14,235 nucleotides of DNA from assembly GCA_030608765.1 (NCBI GenBank), contig JAUWDN010000007.1, forward strand, positions 1 to 14,235, written 5' to 3'. The notes under the pieces were generated by a model that worked only from the letters and a program-made list of their open reading frames with translations, searched no databases and was not told the DNA's origin. Position numbers and translations under genes: made by a program. Position 1 is the stretch's first letter; each line of letters opens with the position of its first letter. The DNA is from Promethearchaeota archaeon. GTDB taxonomy: Archaea; Asgardarchaeota; Lokiarchaeia; Sigynarchaeales; SOKP01. This document shows positions 7,308 to 13,335 of the stretch, in pieces.

Positions 7308-8735
7308 ATGGTTGAAGATAAAGAATTAAAACGTGGTCTTAGCTTACCTATAGCGATCTTTATTATAGTTGGAATGGTTATCGGGGCAGGAATATGGGTT
7401 TCGCCAGCAGATTACCTGTCTAAAACTGGACCTGGGATATTCATCTCATACATAATTGCAGTTATTCCCGCTATATTTGTAGCTTATATCATTGCATACA
7501 TTGGGTCTGCTTTTCCCGTTGCAGGGGGAACCTATGTAATTTCTAGTAGACTTTTAGGTGGATTTGGAGGTTTTTTAACCGTTTGGATGGTGATTTTAGC
7601 TGTGGGCTCTGCCCTATCCTTTTTAGCTACATCTCTAGGCGTGTTTCTAGGACAAGCTTTTGGAATACCTGCTGAATTACAATTAATTTTTGTCCTATTA
7701 GTTGGAATTACAGCATTGGTTGCTTTTTACTTCCTAAACTGGATAAGAGTAGAAATTTCTGGCTTAATCGAATTAATCCTCACAATATTTGGAGATATTT
7801 TAGTTATGGTGATATTTATAGTAGCGGCGGTTCCACATTTCAATCCTTCGAATTTTGAACCTCTATTTCCAATTGGTGTTGAACCTGTCTTGTTTGCGGC
7901 TTTAGTGTTCTTTTTCTCTTATACAGGGTTCACTTTAATATTAGATGTTGCTGGGGAAATAAAGAATCCAAAAAAGAATATTCCTCGTGCTCTTCTTATT
8001 AGTATGGTGATACTTACATCTTTGTACATATTACAAGCAATAATGGTTGCTGGAATTCAACCATGGGGTGTTCCAGTCGGAACTGTGACGGAAATTCTCA
8101 TCCTCGGAGGGATTCTACCTCCTGAGGTGATCTTGTTTATGATCATTCTCATTGCCATCGCAATCGCCTCTACTCTCCACCCATCGTACATGGCGTATTC
8201 TCGAGACATACTTGTAGCTGCAAGGGATCAGATGTTCCCTAAAGTTTTTAATAAAGTAAATGAGAAACACAAAACACCAAGACCAGCTTTAACACTACTA
8301 CTTGCTGTTGGAATATTACTCCTAGTTACTGTTATACCATTAATCAGTTCCATTCCAGGATATGACATTGAGACCGCAAGCTTATTATTGAGTGCCGTTA
8401 CAGCTACCGTTGTCCTCTTACTTCAAATCCCTATATCTTTAGCAGTTTTCATTCTTCCAAAGAAATTTCCTAAGTGGCACGACAAAGCCGGCTTCAAACC
8501 CGCATCTTGGGCTCTAAAGACAATGGGAGTCTTAGGTTCTATTACCTCCTTTATATTTGTCCTACTCTTGTTCACTGATCCTGATGCTGGCTTAATAATT
8601 GCTATAATCATATTTCCATTTGCTGGAGTTGGAGCAATACTATATTTAATTAGACGTAGAACTCTTAAAAAGAGAGGAATAAATATTAGGGAAATGATGA
8701 AAACGCTTCCCGAATCAGTTTCACTTGAAGAATGA
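7308..8735 (+). CDS. APC-family amino-acid permease
   Basis: The 475-residue protein is an integral membrane protein with about 12 helices and a short basic N-terminus. Helix 1 carries the unwound substrate/ion-binding motif GMVIGAGIWVSP (22-33), equivalent to the GxGIF motif of amino acid-polyamine-organocation transporters. EIKNPKKNIPRAL (217-229) matches the conserved loop GE.KNP...IPRA after helix 6. The segment SRDILVAARDQMFPKVFNKV (298-317), followed by TPRPALTL, matches the conserved loop between helices 8 and 9. It probably imports amino acids by proton or sodium symport, or exchanges them; the specificity is unknown. The C-terminal 25 residues are hydrophilic and basic to acidic. Lying directly after the amino-acid dehydrogenase, it could supply that enzyme's substrate, but the 267-base gap with promoter elements indicates separate transcription. 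Confidence 0.92.
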   Translation: MVEDKELKRGLSLPIAIFIIVGMVIGAGIWVSPADYLSKTGPGIFISYIIAVIPAIFVAYIIAYIGSAFPVAGGTYVISSRLLGGFGGFLTVWMVILAVGSALSFLATSLGVFLGQAFGIPAELQLIFVLLVGITALVAFYFLNWIRVEISGLIELILTIFGDILVMVIFIVAAVPHFNPSNFEPLFPIGVEPVLFAALVFFFSYTGFTLILDVAGEIKNPKKNIPRALLISMVILTSLYILQAIMVAGIQPWGVPVGTVTEILILGGILPPEVILFMIILIAIAIASTLHPSYMAYSRDILVAARDQMFPKVFNKVNEKHKTPRPALTLLLAVGILLLVTVIPLISSIPGYDIETASLLLSAVTATVVLLLQIPISLAVFILPKKFPKWHDKAGFKPASWALKTMGVLGSITSFIFVLLLFTDPDAGLIIAIIIFPFAGVGAILYLIRRRTLKKRGINIREMMKTLPESVSLEE

Positions 8736-8776
8736 GCACCAAGTAAAGTGGAAAGACTAGCGAAATAAAATTCTAA

Positions 8777-8796
8777 TTCCTTTTTTATTTTTATAC
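8777..8796 (+). terminator. T-rich terminator after the permease
   Basis: A run of T broken by two A bases (CCTTTTTTATTTTTAT) lies about 40 bases after the permease stop and overlaps the end of the convergent hydrolase gene. It fits an archaeal U-tract terminator for plus-strand transcripts. Confidence 0.4.
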
Positions 8797-9696
8797 TAAA
8801 ATATAACCGTTATTTTCTTCCGAAATTAAATTATTTTTTAGAAACTTCTCAATATGTTTTTCAATCATTAGAAGCTCGGCAATAATTTCAAAATCCTTAT
8901 AAGCTGAATATTTTCTATAAATAATATTGTTATTTCTAAACTCATCTAGTTTAATTGGTCTACTTCTTTCAGAGAAGTAAGCAAGAATTCGTTCGTCCCG
9001 ACCATTCAAGATTGACTCGTATTTTTCAATTTCCTCAACTATTTTATCTTTACCTTCGATTATACCCCTGTGCCCTGTAACTACAATATTTATATCTAAG
9101 CCTTTAATTTTAGTTATAGATTCCTCAAATTCAATTAAGCTTGCATCAAGATTTCCATAATAGGGATGTTTTGTAAGGTCAATATCACCAAGAAAAGCTA
9201 TCTTTGAATTCAGTTCATAATATGCACAGTGTCCCGCGGTGTGTCCAGGAGTAAAAAGCACTTCTAATTTCAACTGATCATCAATATTAAAAATATCTTT
9301 GTCTTCAATTAAGGTATCTATTTTGATGTTTTGCATCCTTAAAAGTTTAATTAGACTTTTTAAATCATCTTCAATGGGAGTATTTTTAACATTATAGAGA
9401 GGAATCATTTTATCGACATTTTCAATAGGTGCTTTATCCTTTGAATGACAATAGAACTTTGCATCTCTTAATAGATAATTTCCAGAAATATGATCCTCGT
9501 GCCAATGGGTTAAAAAAACCTTATTAATCGGAAATTCCTTTTTTAATCTCTTTAATCGTTTATGAGAAATCCCCGTATCTATTAAATAATCTCCGATTAA
9601 CATGGAATTCGAATAGGGGTATCTAGCACGCTGGGCTCCTTCAATAAAATAAATATTTTCAAATTCATTTGATAAAGGTTTAATGAAATCTTCCAT
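8791..9696 (-). CDS. Metallo-beta-lactamase-fold hydrolase with C-terminal winged-helix-like region
   Basis: The 301 residues form a metallo-beta-lactamase domain of the glyoxalase II/LACTB2 type. Metal-binding residues are all visible: His64, His66, Asp68 and His69 in THWHEDH, His152 in TPGHTAGH, Asp171 in FLGDIDL, and His209 in VTGHRG. The complete set implies a two-metal hydrolase. From about residue 232 to 290 the chain is helical and charged, with ILAYFSERSRPIKLDEF and later a leucine/isoleucine-rich helix. This is where LACTB2-like proteins carry a small winged-helix-like domain. Substrates in this family include thioesters and RNA, so none is assigned. The start at ATG 9696 has AAGAGAG about six bases upstream, a weak ribosome binding site. 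It lies 25 bases after the DUF998 stop, so the two are probably co-transcribed. Confidence 0.85.
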   Translation of the reverse strand: MEDFIKPLSNEFENIYFIEGAQRARYPYSNSMLIGDYLIDTGISHKRLKRLKKEFPINKVFLTHWHEDHISGNYLLRDAKFYCHSKDKAPIENVDKMIPLYNVKNTPIEDDLKSLIKLLRMQNIKIDTLIEDKDIFNIDDQLKLEVLFTPGHTAGHCAYYELNSKIAFLGDIDLTKHPYYGNLDASLIEFEESITKIKGLDINIVVTGHRGIIEGKDKIVEEIEKYESILNGRDERILAYFSERSRPIKLDEFRNNNIIYRKYSAYKDFEIIAELLMIEKHIEKFLKNNLISEENNGYILV

Positions 9697-9721
9697 GATA
9701 AACTCTCTTAAATTTTTAAAG

Positions 9722-10357
9722 TCATGTATGGTTTGATCTTAAAATAATGATACCTTGAGACAATATCCAACTTGGAATTGCGAAGAACACAGACCATTCC
9801 GCGGCCATTTTAAATGAGATGTTAATAGGCAGAGAATTAATTATGATATATGATAAAAAAACTGTTGCTATCATAAATCCAATAATAGATTGTAATTTTG
9901 ATATACTTGGAGTGAGATACGCAGTGATTCCATAAATGATACAACTAAACATTCCTCCATAAAAGAAAAGCCCAGCAGCAATATTGTGTATTCCAAAAAT
10001 TAAATCTAAAGGAAAAACTCCAAGCAACAGAAGCCCAATCCCCAAAATAATACCACATCCTAGAGAAATAACAATCAAGAATTTTAATGCTCCTTTTTTG
10101 TGTAAATATCCTGCCAGATATAAACTATAGAACCAACTAATAATTCCTGAGTATACCATGCCTCCATTAAAAACAATATCGGAACCGTTCGGACCTGTCC
10201 CTAAATGACTAACCCAATGAGTTAGAAAGCTAAAAGTAGGATCTGCTGAAATATATAGTAATATTGCAGCAATCGCTGTTAAAAAACCAATCAAAGCTCC
10301 AACAACAACTATGTGACTTACAATTACATGTCTATAGAATTTATCCACCTGCTTCAT
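9722..10357 (-). CDS. DUF998-like membrane protein
   Basis: This 211-residue protein has about six predicted membrane helices (roughly 15-38, 62-85, 91-115, 122-147, 155-175 and 187-206). It carries WVSHLGTGPNGSDIVFNGG (48-66), resembling the S.LG.G.....FN.G signature of DUF998 proteins. GVFPLD and IHN (about 113-125) follow, comparable to the conserved GxFP and His motif before helix 4. No enzymatic function is established for the family, and none is claimed. It is the first gene of a likely two-gene unit with the metallo-beta-lactamase-fold hydrolase, which begins 25 bases after its stop. A minus-strand TATA-like element about 23 bases before the ATG suggests a leaderless or nearly leaderless message. 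Confidence 0.72.
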   Translation of the reverse strand: MKQVDKFYRHVIVSHIVVVGALIGFLTAIAAILLYISADPTFSFLTHWVSHLGTGPNGSDIVFNGGMVYSGIISWFYSLYLAGYLHKKGALKFLIVISLGCGIILGIGLLLLGVFPLDLIFGIHNIAAGLFFYGGMFSCIIYGITAYLTPSISKLQSIIGFMIATVFLSYIIINSLPINISFKMAAEWSVFFAIPSWILSQGIIILRSNHT

Positions 10358-10376
10358 ATTTCCACATCCTATAAAG

Positions 10377-10384
10377 TATATTTA
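10377..10384 (-). promoter_or_regulatory. Possible TATA box of the DUF998/hydrolase unit, leaderless
   Basis: TAAATATA on the minus strand is centred about 23 to 24 bases upstream of the ATG at 10357. Archaeal transcription starts about 25 bases downstream of the TATA centre, which would place it at the start codon. Confidence 0.35.
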
Positions 10385-10482
10385 ACGAAATTAATTTTGA
10401 AAAAGATAAAAAGTCTCTTTCTCTAGAAAATAAGTTAAAAAATATTAATTTTATTCCAATTGGTTTTAAATAACTAGAATAA

Positions 10483-10492
10483 TACTATAAAT
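10483..10492 (+). promoter_or_regulatory. Possible TATA box of the small membrane protein gene
   Basis: TACTATAAAT predicts a transcript start near 10513, 44 bases before the ATG at 10557. An alternative TTTTAAATAA lies at 10464-10473. The match is moderate in an A/T-rich gap of 199 bases that holds no gene. Confidence 0.3.
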
Positions 10493-10556
10493 CTAAGAAA
10501 AGCACTTAGACACGACTAAAACATTTTCTATAACCAATTAAATATGAAGTGATGAA

Positions 10557-10850
10557 ATGAGAGAAGAAGATTTAATGAGATTGTTAGCAGGTATAGGTGG
10601 AGCAATTACATTAATTGAAACTATATTAGGTTTTAACGAACGGAATGTTGATGTTTCTAAAGTAATATCAATCGTTATTTCAATCATTCTTAGTGTAATT
10701 GTTTTACTCAGTGTTCTTAGACCGGGTAATCCTGTGCCTATGAATTGGCTATTATATGTAGGATTAGGTATAGTAATAATAATATTTAGTAGCTTAGCTG
10801 GAGGAATATTAATCTTAGTTGCTGGATTTATTGGATACACAGAAAGATAA
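10557..10850 (+). CDS. Small hypothetical membrane protein (97 residues)
   Basis: I do not recognise this protein. It starts with a short charged segment (MREEDLMR) followed by three to four hydrophobic stretches at about 8-25, 35-54, 64-79 and 80-94, and ends in a charged YTER. Gly-rich segments (AGIGG, AGG) within helices suggest close packing. The hydrophobic pattern and acidic/basic ends look like a true membrane protein. The overlapping antisense frame at 10538-10840 is its reverse shadow, dominated by Ile/Thr/Pro without a coherent pattern. Two nearer upstream ATG codons (10544 and 10552) each hit a stop within three codons, so 10557 is the start. GTGAT three bases upstream may assist initiation. 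The gene converges on prolyl-tRNA synthetase, with a T-rich tract between them. Confidence 0.6.
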   Translation: MREEDLMRLLAGIGGAITLIETILGFNERNVDVSKVISIVISIILSVIVLLSVLRPGNPVPMNWLLYVGLGIVIIIFSSLAGGILILVAGFIGYTER

Positions 10851-10870
10851 AATGAAGATTAGCCGTTAAG

Positions 10871-10895
10871 ACTTCTCTTTTTCTTTTATTATTAC
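10871..10895 (+). terminator. T-rich terminator after the small membrane protein
   Basis: Pyrimidine-rich CTTCTCTTTTTCTTTTATTATT lies 20 bases after the stop at 10850 and just before the end of the convergent prolyl-tRNA synthetase gene. It fits a U-tract terminator on the plus strand. Confidence 0.4.
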
Positions 10896-12371
10896 TTAAT
10901 AACTTTTAGCAATATAAACTGTACAAGTTGCTGGTTCATTACAAATAATACAAGTTGCAAATTCATGCTTCTCTCCATCGATTCGTTTACCACGCACGAA
11001 CCCTCCTATATCTTTCTCAACTATTTCGGCACAATGTTCACCATCAAAATCAATAGAACAAAATCCACAACATACAATTTTTCCGTTATTAATAGCTTCA
11101 ATAGCAGCGTCTTTTTCATAAGCAACTTCTATCTGTGACTCAAAATCAACCATACTTTTCTCTTTTATTTCTTTTGTATAATTGTCTGCGAGATTTTCTA
11201 CGAATTCTTTTAATTCGTTTTCTTTAACAAAGAATTTTTGACCATCGTGTCTTTTGACGATTACTACTTGGCTTTTTTCAATGTCTTTGGGACCTATTTC
11301 AATTCGAATAGGTACTCCTTTTAACTCCCAAAAATAAAATTTATTACCCGCAGATTCGTCTGAATCATCTAATTTGACGATATATTTTTCTTTCAGTAGA
11401 TTTTCTATTTCTTTTGCTTTCTTTAAAACTATATCTTCTTTACCTTTGTAGATAATTGGAATTATAATTATCTGGATAGGCGCAAGATCAAAAGGTAAGA
11501 TTAAACCCTTGTCATCCCCAAGATATGCAATCATAGCACCATAATTTCTACTTTGAGAAGGCCCATAACAAGTCTGATAACCATATTTCTCTTCTCCATC
11601 TGTATCTACAAATTTTACATTAAATGGCTTTGAGAAATTCTGTCCTAACAAATGCGTTGAGGGCAATTGCAGAACTTTTCCAGATCCCATTAAAGCATCA
11701 GCAGCATAGGTATGAACGGCTCCTGCAAATTTATCCCATTCTGGTCTTTGAAAAAAGATTAAGGGGATACAACACTCATCCTGAAGAATCTGGTAAGTCG
11801 ATTCCATATCCTCTTTAACTTGCTCCATCGCACCCTCCATTGTAGCAAAAACATTGTGTGCTTCAATCCAATGAAATTCTCTGCCTCTAAGAAATGGTCT
11901 TGTCATTTTTCCCTCATATCTCCAGACTTGGCATGAAAGATATCTTTTATAGGGCAGATCCTTATAACTTCTTATCCACATTGAATACATTTTATATAGC
12001 GCAGTTTCGCTAGTTGGACGTAATGCCAAACGTTCTGATAATTTGCCAGAACTACCAGCTTCTGTTACCCAAAATAGTTCTGGAGCAAAACCCTCAACAT
12101 GTTTTGCTTCTAATAAGAAATTCGATTCAGGGATAAGAGAAGGCATTGTCAATGGGAGATGACCTTTTTTTTCCAGCAGATCTTCGGTTTTCTTATACAT
12201 TTTTCTAATTGTGATTGTTGCCCATTCTCGATAAACAACGAATCCCTTGATGTTGTATCTAATATCCGCTAACTCTGCTTTAGTTATTAACTCGGTATAC
12301 CACGCAGAAAAATCTTCTTCTTTCGACACTGTTATACCAGTTAAAGGAGCCTCATTTTTCTTTTTAGCCAT
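10896..12371 (-). CDS. proS: Prolyl-tRNA synthetase, archaeal/eukaryotic type
   Basis: The 491-residue class II synthetase charges tRNA-Pro with proline. Motif 1 is around TMPSLIPESNF (75-85), and RPTSE (118-122) is the ATP-site segment. Motif 2 spans RYEGKMTRPFLRGREFHWIE (151-170). KFAGA (214-218) and THLLGQNFSKPF (239-250) lie in the proline pocket. Motif 3 is at 282-293 with GDDKGLILP. There is no bacterial editing insertion between motifs 2 and 3. The anticodon-binding domain begins near LAPIQIIIIPI (296-306). A zinc domain follows with Cys434, 435, 438, 447, 474, 477 and 483, and the chain ends in KSY, as expected for the archaeal type. The motif 3 region is unusual: it reads CYGPSQSRNYGAMIAYLGDD, where most enzymes have SWG.STR......HGDD. 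It follows an unrecognised gene on the same strand across a 92-base gap. Confidence 0.95.
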   Translation of the reverse strand: MAKKKNEAPLTGITVSKEEDFSAWYTELITKAELADIRYNIKGFVVYREWATITIRKMYKKTEDLLEKKGHLPLTMPSLIPESNFLLEAKHVEGFAPELFWVTEAGSSGKLSERLALRPTSETALYKMYSMWIRSYKDLPYKRYLSCQVWRYEGKMTRPFLRGREFHWIEAHNVFATMEGAMEQVKEDMESTYQILQDECCIPLIFFQRPEWDKFAGAVHTYAADALMGSGKVLQLPSTHLLGQNFSKPFNVKFVDTDGEEKYGYQTCYGPSQSRNYGAMIAYLGDDKGLILPFDLAPIQIIIIPIIYKGKEDIVLKKAKEIENLLKEKYIVKLDDSDESAGNKFYFWELKGVPIRIEIGPKDIEKSQVVIVKRHDGQKFFVKENELKEFVENLADNYTKEIKEKSMVDFESQIEVAYEKDAAIEAINNGKIVCCGFCSIDFDGEHCAEIVEKDIGGFVRGKRIDGEKHEFATCIICNEPATCTVYIAKSY

Positions 12372-12463
12372 AATCTATCATCAAAAAGAATACTTTAAAA
12401 GTTAAATATTTTATGAGTAAAACTCTAATCTCATTGAACCTAATGGCGTTATTAGAAAAAATC

Positions 12464-13267
12464 TTATCTAAACTGATTGTCTCGATCTGGTGCTAATTTT
12501 GCATTCGTAATAACCGAGCCTGTTAAATAATCTCGATTAGTTGATAAATCAGTGATTTCAAGAAGGAGGATCATCGCTTCATAATCCTTGGAAATAAGAT
12601 ATTCTTTTAATTCTCTACCAATGTTTTTCAATAATTCTTCATCTGTAGAAAAAACAGAATAACGAATAATTGCTTTTGGATTATTGATAAACTCCGCCCT
12701 GTTTAGGATTTCTTCATTATTAAGAATCGTTACCTCGTCCGCACCAGCAATTCGAGCGATCTTTTTGATTTCTGCTTCTAAAGTTCCGAAAGTAAAGAAC
12801 TGTTTACTCCCCGATTCGATTTTTTCAGTTAATATTCGTTCAAAATCTTCACGAGTTTTCTTGTCGTAAAAAACCGTTAACTCGTGAGAACTGATTTCTT
12901 TATATTTACCTGATATTAAATTTTCTTTCTCGTTGATGAAATCTATAATAGTTTCGTAATATTGATCGTCTAATTTTTGAAACTCCTCAACACATCTTAT
13001 ATAATGAGTCAGTTTGTCTATTAAATCGTAATAGAATTTCAATCTTGATTTTATCCTTAACTTATCGTCAATTCGCTTAATTTCCGGATAATATTTCTTT
13101 AGGATGAGATTAATGTTTTTGTTACTAAGAGCGCATAGTTTTGCGACCTTTTCAGAATATTTAATGGATTTATAGTTAAACAATTGTAGGATATCTTGTT
13201 CCAATTTAGTGAGGTCGTCAAAAACTTCTGAGATCTTATTGTTATACTTTTTCTCAATATAAGACAT
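12464..13267 (-). CDS. Hypothetical protein with possible N-terminal winged-helix domain
   Basis: I do not recognise this 267-residue protein. It is soluble, highly charged and mostly helical by appearance. Residues about 16-72 (LTKLEQDILQLF, then a region ending in KNINLILKKYYPEIKRID and DKLRIKSRL) could be a helix-turn-helix or winged helix: three short helices followed by a Lys/Arg-rich hairpin. A long helical linker (about 75-118) follows. A mixed C-terminal region comes next, with ELTVFYDKKTREDFERILTE (about 129-148) and TFGTLEAEIKKIARIAGADE (about 159-178). This resembles the layout of TrmB-like archaeal regulators, where an N-terminal winged helix precedes an effector domain, but the match is weak. 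No zinc ligands or known catalytic motif are evident. It sits between a lipid-synthesis fusion gene and prolyl-tRNA synthetase on the same strand and appears to have its own leaderless promoter. Confidence 0.7.
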   Translation of the reverse strand: MSYIEKKYNNKISEVFDDLTKLEQDILQLFNYKSIKYSEKVAKLCALSNKNINLILKKYYPEIKRIDDKLRIKSRLKFYYDLIDKLTHYIRCVEEFQKLDDQYYETIIDFINEKENLISGKYKEISSHELTVFYDKKTREDFERILTEKIESGSKQFFTFGTLEAEIKKIARIAGADEVTILNNEEILNRAEFINNPKAIIRYSVFSTDEELLKNIGRELKEYLISKDYEAMILLLEITDLSTNRDYLTGSVITNAKLAPDRDNQFR

Positions 13268-13285
13268 TCCTATGATTATGATAGA

Positions 13286-13298
13286 TTTATAAAATATA
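13286..13298 (-). promoter_or_regulatory. TATA box placing a leaderless start at 13267
   Basis: TATATTTTATAAA on the minus strand is centred about 24 to 26 bases before the ATG at 13267. Archaeal spacing rules put the transcript start at or next to the A of the start codon, so the message is probably leaderless. Confidence 0.5.
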
Positions 13299-13335
13299 AC
13301 ATTATTTTTTGAAGAATTTGATAAGAAAATTGTTT

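Noticed and set aside
10538..10840. Minus-strand open frame of 100 codons opposite the small membrane protein
   Set aside because: Its translation is an Ile/Thr/Pro/Asn-rich string typical of the reverse complement of a hydrophobic gene. It lacks a good upstream promoter on that strand, and the plus-strand frame has a coherent membrane-protein pattern.
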